From: Gaetbulibacter sp. 4G1
GTDB lineage: Bacteria; Bacteroidota; Bacteroidia; Flavobacteriales; Flavobacteriaceae
Assembly: GCF_002741945.1 (NCBI RefSeq)
Contig: NZ_MDVN01000022.1
Span: 310,001-374,000, forward strand
Direction of reading: 5' to 3'
Length of the DNA: 64,000 nt
Shown here: piece after piece, positions 32,581 through 41,156 of the stretch
Layout: the number at the start of each line of letters is the position of its first letter
Position numbering within the stretch: the stretch's first letter is position 1
Translations under genes and position numbers: made by a program
The notes under the pieces: generated by a model
The model's input: only the letters and a program-made list of their open reading frames with translations
Told to the model about the DNA's origin: nothing
Databases searched by the model: none

Positions 32581-32610
32581 AAAAGCTTCTCAAAATTGAG
32601 AGGCTTTTTT
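32581..32610. terminator. bidirectional terminator between HMA lipoprotein and gldD
   Basis: AAAAGCTTCTCAA pairs with TTGAGAGGCTTTT (one G-T pair) around a two-base loop and is followed by TT on the plus strand. On the minus strand it overlaps the last bases of gldD. It fits both convergent genes. Confidence 0.75.
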
Positions 32611-33190
32611 ATTTCCAAGCCACAGTTTCCATAATATGTTTAATGTCTTTTTGCAAATAATTCGCTGCAGGAAGTATAGAGTCGTAATTAGGTTTTGCGT
32701 AGAAATATAACGACCCTGTTAAAAAATGATTAATGCTGTCTGTTATATAAAATTGAGATTGCGAAGCCGCATTACCTTCAACTTCATAAAACATTCCGTA
32801 AGTTTTTTTACTAGGATTTTCATAAACTGTTTCTAAAATTCCGTCGGCTTTTATATTATGTTTCTGAGTGAAGTTTTGCGCATCGCGCAACAAATCGATT
32901 AGGTCTTTTTTGTTACCCTCAACGGCTTTATAGGTTAAAAAAATAGTGCCCTTTAATGATGGGTATTCTAAATTAATACCATAACTTTTAGCAGATGCAT
33001 TAATAGCTTTCATCTCTACTTTTGAAGCTAAAATATTAGTTTCAAATGTAAAAGGAATATTTAAGTTTGATTCTATATACTTAGCCTTTGGGTAATCTAG
33101 TCTTAAATAAGCTTTTGGCTTTGGTACATAACTTTCACCACAGGACAGGCAAACCAATATTAATACTAATGCATAAAAATTCTTATTCAT
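32609..33190 (-). CDS. gldD: gliding motility lipoprotein GldD
   Basis: GldD is a lipoprotein required for gliding and for type IX secretion in Flavobacterium johnsoniae. The 193 residues begin with a lipoprotein signal (LVCLSC, Cys about 17), followed by GESYVPKPKAYLRLDYPKAKY, the family's most conserved stretch, and a C-terminal TGSLYFYAKPNYDSILPAANYLQKDIKHIMETVAW block. Its start codon overlaps the gldE stop (TAATG). The order mutY-ssb-gldE-gldD is the one known from flavobacteria and supports the name. Confidence 0.94.
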   Translation of the reverse strand: MNKNFYALVLILVCLSCGESYVPKPKAYLRLDYPKAKYIESNLNIPFTFETNILASKVEMKAINASAKSYGINLEYPSLKGTIFLTYKAVEGNKKDLIDLLRDAQNFTQKHNIKADGILETVYENPSKKTYGMFYEVEGNAASQSQFYITDSINHFLTGSLYFYAKPNYDSILPAANYLQKDIKHIMETVAWK

Positions 33191-34494
33191 TAAGTTCTAG
33201 TTAATTTAATGCGTTTAATACGTTTTTTATCTAAGGCTTCAATAGTAAAAACGTAATTTTCAAAATTTATTTTACTATTTAGTTTAGGAAAACTCTTTGA
33301 TATTTCCAAAACAAACCCTGCAATGGTTTCAGCTTCGCCTTTGTTATCTTCAAAAACAGAGTCGTCTTCAACCTTAACAACCTTATAAAAATCTTTTAAC
33401 GCTGTTTTACCCTCAAACACATAGTTATTCTCATCAAGTTTTGAGTACATCAAATCTTCATCATCAAACTCATCACTAATATCACCAACAATTTCTTCAA
33501 TTATATCTTCTAGAGAAATCAACCCAGAAGTTCCTCCATATTCATCTACAACAACAGCTAAATGCACTTTTTTCTCTTGAAACTCCGCCATTAAATCGTC
33601 TAACTTTTTATTCTCTGGCACAAAGAATGGTTCGCGCAATAATGTAGACCAATCAAATTGTTTTCTATCTATATAAGGCAATAAATCCTTTACATACAGA
33701 ATCCCTTCAATGGTATCAATATTATCTTTAAAAACTGGAATTCTTGAATATCCATTAGCAATTATTTCAGGCATAATTTCAGCATACCTTTGCTCTATAT
33801 TAAGTGCAAAAATATCTATTCGAGGGCGCATAACTTGTTTTGTATCTGTGTTTCCAAAGGACACAATACCTTGCAATATTTTTTGTTCTTCTTTGGTGGT
33901 ATCGTCTTCGCTTGTAAGTTCTAAAGCTTGAGATAATTGGTCTACACTTAAGTTAGATTTTTGTTTCCCTAGTTTTTTATGAATTGCTAAAGTAACACCT
34001 CGCATAGGCATGCTAATTGGAGTTAATAACACGTCTAAAACACGTAATGGATACGCCATAAAAGAGGCGAATTTCAACTTATTTCTACTGGCATAAATTT
34101 TAGGTAATATTTCGCCAAATAATAGTATAAGAAAGGTTACAATTATTACTTCTATCGTAAATTTTAATATTGGAGAAGTAATAGACTCAAACATATTGCT
34201 ACCTAAATAAGCAAATAAAATAACAATGGCTATGTTAATAAAGTTGTTAGACACTAATATGGTAGCCAATAACTTTTTTGGGTGTTCTAAAAGTTTAGCA
34301 ATGATTTGAATACGTTTCGATTTTACTTCTAAGCCTTCTTCAATATCGGTTCTTGTAAGTGAAAATAATGCTACTTCGGCACCAGAGATTAGTGCAGAAC
34401 AAATTAAAAGCAAAAACAATAAAGCAAAACCGCTAACAACTGAAAAATCAATTGCAGTAAGTAATGTTATAAAACTCGCGGGATCAGGATCCAA
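33190..34494 (-). CDS. gldE: gliding motility-associated protein GldE (CNNM/CorC-HlyC family)
   Basis: The 434-residue membrane protein has a DUF21/CNNM domain of three or four helices (about 10-190), two CBS domains (about 215-335, with RPRIDIFALNIEQRY and HLAVVVDEYGGTSGLISLEDIIEEIVGDI), and a C-terminal CorC_HlyC domain (about 345-430). Relatives transport or sense Mg2+; GldE acts together with GldD in gliding, where extra GldE can suppress gldB or gldD defects in F. johnsoniae. It overlaps gldD by one base and lies 59 bases after ssb on the same strand. Confidence 0.94.
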   Translation of the reverse strand: MDPDPASFITLLTAIDFSVVSGFALLFLLLICSALISGAEVALFSLTRTDIEEGLEVKSKRIQIIAKLLEHPKKLLATILVSNNFINIAIVILFAYLGSNMFESITSPILKFTIEVIIVTFLILLFGEILPKIYASRNKLKFASFMAYPLRVLDVLLTPISMPMRGVTLAIHKKLGKQKSNLSVDQLSQALELTSEDDTTKEEQKILQGIVSFGNTDTKQVMRPRIDIFALNIEQRYAEIMPEIIANGYSRIPVFKDNIDTIEGILYVKDLLPYIDRKQFDWSTLLREPFFVPENKKLDDLMAEFQEKKVHLAVVVDEYGGTSGLISLEDIIEEIVGDISDEFDDEDLMYSKLDENNYVFEGKTALKDFYKVVKVEDDSVFEDNKGEAETIAGFVLEISKSFPKLNSKINFENYVFTIEALDKKRIKRIKLTRT

Positions 34495-34553
34495 TTACCA
34501 AAGTATTAGTTAAACATAGGCTTCGATATATAAATCGAGAGCCGCTTTTTATA

Positions 34554-35000
34554 TTAAAATGGGAGATCATCATTTTCTTCGCCAACAGGTTTAGTTTCTT
34601 CAGATTGTTTAGCTACAGGTGTTTGAGCTATAGCACTACTAGCTGCATTATTTTCGCTTTCTTTTTTAGTTGATAAAAACGTAAAATCGGTACAGTGAAT
34701 CTCAGTTGAATACCTATCTGCACCTTTATCATCTTGCCATTTTCTGGTTTTCAATCTACCTTCAATATAAACTTTATCTCCTTTGCTTAAATATTTTTCG
34801 CAAATTTCGGCACCTTTATTACGTACCACTATATTATGCCATTCGGTATTTGTAATACGCTCGTTAGTTTGTTTGCTTGTATAAGTTTCGTTTGTAGCCA
34901 ACGGAAAACGTCCAATACATCCGCCTCCTTCAAAGTAATGCATTTTAACTTCATCTCCTAAATGCCCTATAAGCATTACTTTATTTAACGTTCCAGACAT
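34554..35000 (-). CDS. ssb: single-stranded DNA-binding protein
   Basis: SSB coats single-stranded DNA in replication and repair. In 148 residues the OB fold covers 1-112 (GTLNKVMLIGHLGDEVKMHYF, EWHNIVVRNKGAEICEKYLSKGDKVYIEGRLKTRKW). A flexible linker follows and the acidic tip ENDDLPF binds partner proteins. The DUF3127 protein at 11327-11704 has nearly the same tip. The gene lies between mutY and gldE on the same strand; the 89-base gap after mutY contains no clear terminator. Confidence 0.96.
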   Translation of the reverse strand: MSGTLNKVMLIGHLGDEVKMHYFEGGGCIGRFPLATNETYTSKQTNERITNTEWHNIVVRNKGAEICEKYLSKGDKVYIEGRLKTRKWQDDKGADRYSTEIHCTDFTFLSTKKESENNAASSAIAQTPVAKQSEETKPVGEENDDLPF

Positions 35001-35089
35001 AATTTTTTTATTTAATTAATGCAAAATTACTCTTTTGCATTTGATAAACTTAAAATTAATAAAAAAATATGATTGTTTATAATGAAGTA

Positions 35090-36130
35090 TCAAAAATTAA
35101 ACGCATCAATAAAATTGCTAATTATAATAGGCACTGGAAAATCGCGAATTTCATCAACTAAAATTCCGTTAACATTCAGAGTGTCTATATTTATTATCCA
35201 AAATTTAGTATATAAATGCTGGTGCGATAATTTGTGAATAATTACGTCCTTATTATATAACACCAATTCAAAAGATCTATTTTTTAATAAATGGTGTGAT
35301 TTTATATAATTTTTAAATGAGCCATTGCTTTGCTCTCTAGTAGTTTCAATCAAAGGAAATTGATATAAATTTTGCCAAATGCCCTTACCTTCTCGCTTCT
35401 CTAATATTGTTTTCTGGTCTTTTGAAATAAATACCAAGAAATTAAAATGCCTTTTTTTCGCTTTTGCGGATTTAATTTTAAATGGTAATTCATGTATTCT
35501 GTTTTTATTATAAGCCATGCATCCACTATTTAAGGGACAAATATTGCAATCTGGATTTTTTGGTCTGCATTGTACAGCTCCAAATTCCATAATAGCTTGA
35601 TTAAATTCTGCTGGGTTTTTTTTATCAATTAGCTTTTGAGCCAAATCTTTAAACTCCTTTGCTCCCTTCGAAGAATTTATAGGTGTATCAATTTCAAAAT
35701 ATCTAGACAGCACTCGATAAACATTGCCATCAACCACAGCCGTATTTTCGTTAAAACAAATAGACGCAATGGCGCTAGCAGTATAATCACCAACTCCTTT
35801 TAATTTTAATAAGTCTTTATAGTTATTTGGGAAAACTCCATTTAAATCACTAACAATATGTTTTGCGGTTGTATGTAAATTTCTAGCCCGAGAATAGTAA
35901 CCAAGCCCTTGCCATAATTTTAACACATCGTTTTCTTTGGCATTGGCTAAATCAAAAACAGATGGGTATTTACTAACAAATGCTTCGTAATAAGGTAACC
36001 CTTGCTTCACTTGCGTTTGTTGTAAAATAATTTCAGACAACCATATATAATAAGGGTCTTTAGTTTGCCTCCAAGGCAAAATTCTCTTATTATTTGAATA
36101 CCAGCGAGTTACTATTTTTGTAAATATCAT
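35090..36130 (-). CDS. mutY: A/G-specific adenine glycosylase
   Basis: MutY removes adenine paired with 8-oxoguanine. The 346 residues show the catalytic Glu region LSEIILQQTQVKQGLPYYEAF (from about 30), helix-hairpin-helix LKGVGDYTASAIASICF (about 108-124), the Asp-containing VDGNVYRVLSRYF, and the [4Fe-4S] ligands CRPKNPDCNICPLNSGC (about 193-209). The C-terminal NUDIX-like domain (about 230-340, KREGKGIWQNLYQFPL) recognises 8-oxoG. It heads mutY-ssb-gldE-gldD. It diverges from the HU gene. Confidence 0.96.
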   Translation of the reverse strand: MIFTKIVTRWYSNNKRILPWRQTKDPYYIWLSEIILQQTQVKQGLPYYEAFVSKYPSVFDLANAKENDVLKLWQGLGYYSRARNLHTTAKHIVSDLNGVFPNNYKDLLKLKGVGDYTASAIASICFNENTAVVDGNVYRVLSRYFEIDTPINSSKGAKEFKDLAQKLIDKKNPAEFNQAIMEFGAVQCRPKNPDCNICPLNSGCMAYNKNRIHELPFKIKSAKAKKRHFNFLVFISKDQKTILEKREGKGIWQNLYQFPLIETTREQSNGSFKNYIKSHHLLKNRSFELVLYNKDVIIHKLSHQHLYTKFWIINIDTLNVNGILVDEIRDFPVPIIISNFIDAFNF

Positions 36131-36192
36131 TAATTAGTTAAATAGAGCAAACAAAAATAAACGTTTATAATCTTAAATTTTAATGAATTAGG

Positions 36193-36225
36193 TTTGAAAT
36201 ATTGAATATTTAATTCCTATATTTG
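36193..36225 (+). promoter_or_regulatory. promoter of the HU gene
   Basis: TTTG (36193-36196), 21 bases, TATATTTG (36218-36225), then C: a textbook flavobacterial promoter. The -7 element is 48 bases before the HU ATG. Confidence 0.8.
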
Positions 36226-36272
36226 CATCCCTTTTATAATCTATAATAGTAACTAAAAATAAAATATTAAAA

Positions 36273-36563
36273 ATGACGAAGGCTGATTTAGTAGCAAAAA
36301 TTTCTGAGAAATTAGGAATTGAAAAAGGTGATGTTCAAGCAACTGTTGAAACATTTATGGAAGAAGTAAAAACATCATTAGAAAGTGGTGATAATGTGTA
36401 CTTAAGAGGTTTTGGAAGCTTTATTATTAAAACAAGAGCTGAAAAAACTGGAAGAAATATTTCAAAAAATACAACTATTAAAATACCTGCTCATAATATT
36501 CCTGCATTTAAGCCTGCAAAAGTTTTTGTAGAAGGCGTTAAAACTAATGTAGACGTTAAATAA
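36273..36563 (+). CDS. HU family DNA-binding protein
   Basis: A 96-residue nucleoid protein that bends DNA as a dimer. It has the HU/IHF plan: helices MTKADLVAKISEKLG and VQATVETFMEEVKTSLESGD, the strand NVYLRGFGSFIIKTRAEKTGRN with the GFGSF signature, and the flexible arm ISKNTTIKIPAHNIPAFKPAK whose Pro intercalates in DNA. The tail VEGVKTNVDVK is slightly longer than usual. It has its own strong promoter and is followed 43 bases later by a 30-residue basic protein gene. Confidence 0.94.
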   Translation: MTKADLVAKISEKLGIEKGDVQATVETFMEEVKTSLESGDNVYLRGFGSFIIKTRAEKTGRNISKNTTIKIPAHNIPAFKPAKVFVEGVKTNVDVK

Positions 36564-36606
36564 AAAAGAGCGTTAAACGAATTATTAATTTAAAAAGACA
36601 CTATTT

Positions 36607-36699
36607 ATGCCAAGTGGTAAAAAACGCAAAAGACATAAGGTAGCGACGCACAAACGTAAAAAACGTAGACGCGCTAACCGTCACAAAAAGAAAAAATAA
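36607..36699 (+). CDS. 30-residue, extremely basic conserved small protein
   Basis: An ATG ORF of 31 codons that is easily missed: MPSGKKRKRHKVATHK followed by more Lys, Arg and His and a KKKK end. Twenty-one of 30 residues are basic (Lys, Arg or His) and there is no acidic residue. The open frame has a proper start, lies between HU and rng on the same strand, and ends four bases before a strong terminator, which argues that it is real. I recall nearly identical small proteins in other flavobacteria at this locus. Size and charge suggest a ribosome- or RNA-associated protein; the Bacteroidetes-specific small ribosomal proteins (bTHX-like, bL38) come to mind but I cannot tell which, if any. 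Confidence 0.75.
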   Translation: MPSGKKRKRHKVATHKRKKRRRANRHKKKK

Positions 36700-36702
36700 A
36701 CC

Positions 36703-36731
36703 AAAAAAGTAGTTAGATTAGCTACTTTTTT
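36703..36731 (+). terminator. intrinsic terminator after the small basic gene
   Basis: AAAAAAGTAG pairs with CTACTTTTTT over the loop TTAGATTAG, giving a ten-base stem ending in a six-T run. It starts four bases after the small gene's stop and separates it from the rng leader. Confidence 0.85.
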
Positions 36732-36761
36732 CGGTTTTAAAAACAACAAGTTCTTTGAAAT

Positions 36762-36876
36762 GAGTTCATTAATTTTTTTTAACGCCTATAGGTGTTTTAT
36801 GAACTCCACAGATTTAAAAATCCTGTGAAAAAAATAATGTATAATCCATCTGTCGCTTATTTAAAGTGATGGATTA
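36762..36876 (+). promoter_or_regulatory. structured leader upstream of rng (three inverted repeats)
   Basis: Between the terminator and the rng ATG lie three inverted repeats in a row. GAGTTCAT (36762-36769) pairs with ATGAACTC (36799-36806), enclosing AACGCC/GGTGTT around TATA. CACAG (36807-36811) pairs with CTGTG (36823-36827). TAATCCATC (36842-36850) pairs with GATGGATTA (36868-36876), ending 11 bases before the ATG. A highly folded untranslated leader fits autoregulation by the RNase it precedes, as known for E. coli rne, but this is inference. No promoter for rng is obvious within it. Confidence 0.5.
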
Positions 36877-36887
36877 AAATTAACTAA

Positions 36888-38432
36888 ATGGATAAAGAAT
36901 TGATCATTCGATCTAGTTCCGAAAACGTTGATTTTGCCTTATTAAAAGATGGAAAACTTATTGAATTACAGAAAGACGAAGATAGTAACGACTTTTCGGT
37001 TGGTGATGTGTTTATAGCCAAAATACGAAAAGCTGTTCCTGGACTAAATGCTGCATTTGTTAATGTAGGTTACGAAAAAGATGCATTTTTGCATTATCAC
37101 GATTTAGGTCCAAAGCTTCCTTCTCTTTTAAAATTCACAAAACGTGTAAGCACAGGTAAACTAAAAGATTTTTCTTTAAAAAATTTCCCATTCGAGAAAG
37201 ATATTGAGAAAGACGGCAAAATTGCCGACGTCTTAAAATCTAATCAATCGCTATTAGTACAAATAGCAAAAGAACCTATATCAACTAAAGGCCCTAGAAT
37301 AAGCTCAGAGCTTTCTATTGCTGGTAGATATATTGTTTTAGTTCCTTTTTCTAGTCGTATTTCTATTTCACAAAAAATAGAAGACAAAGCAGAAAAAGAC
37401 AGATTAAAACGATTGGTAAAAAGTATCACACCGCAAGGTTTTGGTATAATTGTTCGTACTGTAGCACAAGGCAAAAAAGTAGCTGAACTAGATAAAGATT
37501 TACAAAATTTGCTTAGTCGTTGGACAGCAATGTGTAAAAAGCTACATAAAGCCCATCATCCAAGTAAAGTATTAGGAGAAATGAATAAAGCCTCGTCTAT
37601 TTTACGAGATATATTCAACGACACCTTTACAGGAATTACTGTTGATGATGAAGAGCTTTATTATCAAATTAAAGATTACGTGCAAGAAATTGCACCAAAA
37701 AAAGAATCAATAGTTAAATTGTATCAGTCTAAAGTTCCAATTTTTGAAAAATTTGGAATTGAAAGACAAATTAAAACCTCCTTTGGTAAAACCGTTTCTA
37801 TGGCAAAAGGTGCGTATTTGGTAATAGAACATACCGAAGCACTACATGTTATAGACGTAAACAGCGGTAACAGATCTAACAAAGCAAACAGTCAAGAGGA
37901 TACAGCATTAGAAGTAAATTTAATCGCAGCTACTGAAATGGCTCGTCAATTACGATTACGTGATATGGGCGGCATTATAGTAGTAGATTTTATTGACTTA
38001 ACTAACGCAGAAAATAGGCAAAAGCTTTTTAATCACCTTCGTGATGAAATGAAGGATGATAGAGCAAAACACAAAATATTGCCTCCAAGTAAATTTGGAT
38101 TGATACAAATAACAAGACAACGTGTACGACCAGAAATGAACATCAAAACTCGTGAGGAAAATCCAAACGGGGTTAATGGTCAAGAAGTTGAAGCACCTAT
38201 AGGATTGGTGCAAAAAATAAATCACGATCTTGAAAGACTATTAAAAAAAGACTATAAAAAGTTGACTTTAAACACACATCCTTTTATAGCGGCCTTCTTA
38301 ACAAAAGGTTTTCCATCAGTGCGTTCAAAATGGTTTTTGGAACACAAAAAATGGGTTAAAGTTTTACCAAGAGATGCTTACACATACTTAGAATATCATT
38401 TTTTCGATAAAGATGGTAATCAAATTAAATAA
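36888..38432 (+). CDS. rng: ribonuclease E/G
   Basis: Endoribonuclease of the RNase E/G family, 514 residues, acting in rRNA maturation and mRNA decay. An S1 RNA-binding domain is at about residues 37-125 (interrupted by a basic insert VSTGKLKDFSLKNF), then the 5'-sensor region, and the catalytic DNase I-like domain with the metal-binding Asp323 (VIDVNSGN) and Asp367 (VVDFIDL), matching the two catalytic Asp of RNase E. The Zn-link-like and C-terminal small domain follow; the long RNase E scaffold tail is absent, so it is closest to RNase G. A hairpin-rich leader precedes it and a terminator follows. Confidence 0.95.
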   Translation: MDKELIIRSSSENVDFALLKDGKLIELQKDEDSNDFSVGDVFIAKIRKAVPGLNAAFVNVGYEKDAFLHYHDLGPKLPSLLKFTKRVSTGKLKDFSLKNFPFEKDIEKDGKIADVLKSNQSLLVQIAKEPISTKGPRISSELSIAGRYIVLVPFSSRISISQKIEDKAEKDRLKRLVKSITPQGFGIIVRTVAQGKKVAELDKDLQNLLSRWTAMCKKLHKAHHPSKVLGEMNKASSILRDIFNDTFTGITVDDEELYYQIKDYVQEIAPKKESIVKLYQSKVPIFEKFGIERQIKTSFGKTVSMAKGAYLVIEHTEALHVIDVNSGNRSNKANSQEDTALEVNLIAATEMARQLRLRDMGGIIVVDFIDLTNAENRQKLFNHLRDEMKDDRAKHKILPPSKFGLIQITRQRVRPEMNIKTREENPNGVNGQEVEAPIGLVQKINHDLERLLKKDYKKLTLNTHPFIAAFLTKGFPSVRSKWFLEHKKWVKVLPRDAYTYLEYHFFDKDGNQIK

Positions 38433-38435
38433 TTT

Positions 38436-38471
38436 AAAAACGCCTTACTATTTGTTTAGTAAGGCGTTTTT
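38436..38471 (+). terminator. intrinsic terminator of rng
   Basis: AAAAACGCCTTACTA and TAGTAAGGCGTTTTT form a 15-base perfect stem over TTTGTT, with the T-run on the plus strand. It starts three bases after the rng stop. From 38472 to 38651 I see no gene. Confidence 0.9.
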
Positions 38472-38651
38472 GTTTTATACGTCATTGTGTGAAGGAACAA
38501 CATGGTTATCTGCAAAATTTTATTCCTAAATTTAAATTTGGACTCCTTTTGCTTTAAGAGTATGCCTTTACTGCCTCAAGCACGGTTTATACACGTACTA
38601 AAACTCTTCAACCATAGTCAGTCTTTTTGAAAAACCTACATAAAACTTGTC

Positions 38652-39662
38652 TTAAGTATAAAGTTGTAATTCATTTACATTTTTAACTTTTGCCCAATTT
38701 CCTGTGTCTTTTGATTCTTCTGAAGCTAACGCAATTAAATTCAAATTGGCTACAACTTCAGCATTAGCAAAGTTAGAAGTTCCTTTTTCTATAGAATCCA
38801 AAAAAGCAGCTATCGATTCATGCATCCCTGGCCAGCTAGCATAAGGTTGCTTTGCTGGTAAATATTCTATTTCCCAAATAGGGCTTTTTTTCGTTCTCAC
38901 TTTTATTTCGCCTGTTAAAACATCTATTTGAATGTTGCCGCTATCTCCAACAGCTTCTACATTAATGGTTAGTTTTTCGCAACTATCTGTATTTACTTTA
39001 AGCTCACCCCATATCCCATTGTAATCAAAAAACCCAGTACTCTGACTTTGTCTACGTCCTTCAGTACCATATCCGTCCATAATCAGAACTCGTTTAGGTG
39101 TTGAGCCTAATAAAACATTTAAAACATGTGTATACCAAACTGATAATCGCGCAATATTATTTATATCCTGCTTTGGCTCTGGCCCCCATTGAGATTGTAA
39201 TTTAATACTCACCGTTTGTACGTTGCCAATAACTTTTCTTTTTATTAAATCAGCAGCTTTAGCTATGGCTGGTACAAGAGCTAACTCTAAATCGGCATAT
39301 GTAATTAGCGGAGTTCTTAGCAAACTTTTAATTATTTTAGGAAGTAATACTCTAGTGTGGGCAATTGGAGGTTCATAAAAAACAGCTTTATTCGCTGCTA
39401 ATGTAGCAGATATAATTTCTGCGTGTACAAAATCTGGAACAGCAATCATGACTGCTTCAATTTTTGGAGAGGCCAATAAATCTTTATAACCTTTATAGAT
39501 ATCTATACTAATTCCAAAATCTTCTTTAATTGATTTAATAGTGTTTTCACTTCTAGCAGAAATGGCTATAATTTCTGCTCTACCATCTTTTTTTAAAGCT
39601 GGTATGTATGCTTTTTTAACCCAAGAGCCATAGCCTATAATCCCAATTTTAATTTTTGTCAT
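38652..39662 (-). CDS. Gfo/Idh/MocA family oxidoreductase
   Basis: A 336-residue NAD(P)-dependent dehydrogenase. The Rossmann start IGIIGYGSWVKKAYIPAL (residues 6-23), the AVMIAVPDFVHAEI segment and YEPPIAHTRVLL (about 95-106, in the place of the usual EKP motif) identify the family. The usual catalytic EKP-Lys is replaced by Glu-Pro-Pro, so activity is uncertain. The C-terminal domain has the beta-sheet pattern of sugar dehydrogenases. It follows the HAD phosphatase gene by two bases, so it may act on a phosphorylated sugar or inositol; no substrate can be named. Confidence 0.75.
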   Translation of the reverse strand: MTKIKIGIIGYGSWVKKAYIPALKKDGRAEIIAISARSENTIKSIKEDFGISIDIYKGYKDLLASPKIEAVMIAVPDFVHAEIISATLAANKAVFYEPPIAHTRVLLPKIIKSLLRTPLITYADLELALVPAIAKAADLIKRKVIGNVQTVSIKLQSQWGPEPKQDINNIARLSVWYTHVLNVLLGSTPKRVLIMDGYGTEGRRQSQSTGFFDYNGIWGELKVNTDSCEKLTINVEAVGDSGNIQIDVLTGEIKVRTKKSPIWEIEYLPAKQPYASWPGMHESIAAFLDSIEKGTSNFANAEVVANLNLIALASEESKDTGNWAKVKNVNELQLYT

Positions 39663-39664
39663 TC

Positions 39665-40270
39665 TTATATATTTATATTGAACTTTTTTAACTCATGTTT
39701 TAAACTTCCTCTATCCTTATAATGAATGGTTTTAAAACCAAGTTTATCAGCCGCTTCTATATTTTCTTTAGCATCATCAATAAACAATGATTCATAGGCT
39801 TTTAAATTATAGCGAATAAGTAATACATTATAAATTTGTATATCAGGTTTTATAGTTTCTTCATCTCCAGATACCACTATACCTTCAAACTTTTTAAAAA
39901 AGGGATATTGATTGTAAACTATTGGAAATGATTCGGCAGACCAATTTGTAAGCCCAAATAGTCGGTAATGAATTTTTAGCTTGTCAATTAAATTTACATT
40001 TTCTTTTATTGGACCCTTAATCATCTTTGGCCAATTAGAATAATATAATTTAATTTCATCTGTGTAATCAGGAAATTTATTAATTAATTCTTGAGTAGCT
40101 TCGCTAAATGAACGCCCAGCATCTTGTTTAAGATTCCATGACGCACTGCAAATTGTTTCTAAAAACAATTCCATCTTTTCAGAATCATTAAAGACGTCTT
40201 GGTAAAAGTATCTCGGATTCGCATCTATAAGTACTCCTCCAAAATCAAATATTATATTCTTAATTTTCAT
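39665..40270 (-). CDS. HAD family hydrolase (putative phosphatase)
   Basis: The 201-residue protein has the HAD motif I FDFGGVLIDANP (residues 9-20; the second Asp is replaced: FDFGG rather than DxD, with Asp10 as nucleophile), a helical cap (about 20-95), motif II LTNWS at about 112, the Lys of motif III EETIKPD (about 140) and motif IV FIDDAKENIEAA (about 163). The layout is that of YihX/alpha-haloacid dehalogenase-like sugar phosphatases. It precedes the Gfo/Idh/MocA gene by two bases, probably one transcription unit, after a 76-base gap from the AraC gene. Confidence 0.85.
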   Translation of the reverse strand: MKIKNIIFDFGGVLIDANPRYFYQDVFNDSEKMELFLETICSASWNLKQDAGRSFSEATQELINKFPDYTDEIKLYYSNWPKMIKGPIKENVNLIDKLKIHYRLFGLTNWSAESFPIVYNQYPFFKKFEGIVVSGDEETIKPDIQIYNVLLIRYNLKAYESLFIDDAKENIEAADKLGFKTIHYKDRGSLKHELKKFNINI

Positions 40271-40346
40271 TGTTTATTATTACTCATAAATACTGAGAGT
40301 AAAAATAGAACACATAAGAATTGATAAATTGTATATTTTAAGCAGA

Positions 40347-41141
40347 TTAGAATAATTTGAAATTGTAATTAATTAAACTGTTTCTACTATCATCTTGTTT
40401 TACAAATGATTGATAATTTGAAGGTGTGTAATCTAAGAATTTTTTAAATTCCCGAATAAAATGTGCTTGGTCAAAATATCCCGAATTTAAAGCAATTGAC
40501 GTTAAACTATCATTAGTGCCAATTAAATTACAAAGTGATTTTCGAAACTTAATAAGGCGTTCAAATTTTTTTGGAGAAATGCCAATTATTTTAGTAAAAT
40601 TACGATTAAGTCTTGAATAATTAGTATTAGTTGCTTTACAGTATTCTTCAATAGAACAAGTATCATCATTCCATCTAAATTGTTTATAAAAATCTTTAAT
40701 TTGAAGGACCTCTTTGTACGATGTTTCTGAAAATAAATGATTTAGTAATTGATGGATTTTTTCAATTAAATCTAAGTTAGATTCTGATTTTGAGTGTTTT
40801 AAAATTTTACCTGTGCTTGTGAATTCTAATGATTTATTAAATATTTTTTTGCCATGAATTTGAAAAAAAGGAAACATTCCAAAAGCAAAAAATCGAATAC
40901 CAACAAGTTTAGCACCTTTAGGGTATACTAAAATAGTGTTTGTTGAAGAAGCTCCATCAATATGAGGTTTAGTAATCCAGGTTTGATTTCTTTTATATTT
41001 AGAGTTGTTAAGCGGAACGATTAAATTAACATACTGATTAGGCGGAATTATTATTTCTACTTCTTTTTCAGAGTTTTCTACAATCCATATTCTCTCAATT
41101 AAATGAGCGTATTGTTCCGATTTATATTCATAAACTGTCAA
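40347..41141 (-). CDS. AraC family transcriptional regulator
   Basis: A 264-residue regulator. Residues 1-150 form a sensor domain beginning VYEYKSEQYAHLIERIWIVEN, like the DUF6597-type N-domain of many Bacteroidetes AraC proteins. The two helix-turn-helix motifs of the C-terminal domain are at about 155-250 (IEEYCKATNTNYSRLNRNF and LTSIALNSGYFDQAHFIREFKKFLDYTPSNY). It lies between the aldo-keto reductase gene (16 bases away) and the HAD gene on the same strand. Control of the flanking genes is likely but untested. Confidence 0.88.
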   Translation of the reverse strand: MTVYEYKSEQYAHLIERIWIVENSEKEVEIIIPPNQYVNLIVPLNNSKYKRNQTWITKPHIDGASSTNTILVYPKGAKLVGIRFFAFGMFPFFQIHGKKIFNKSLEFTSTGKILKHSKSESNLDLIEKIHQLLNHLFSETSYKEVLQIKDFYKQFRWNDDTCSIEEYCKATNTNYSRLNRNFTKIIGISPKKFERLIKFRKSLCNLIGTNDSLTSIALNSGYFDQAHFIREFKKFLDYTPSNYQSFVKQDDSRNSLINYNFKLF

Positions 41142-41156
41142 ATGATGACTTATTAA

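Noticed and set aside
38472-38651. Possible gene or mobile remnant between rng and the oxidoreductase gene
   Set aside because: All six frames are broken by stops in short intervals and no repeat or homology could be recognised by eye.
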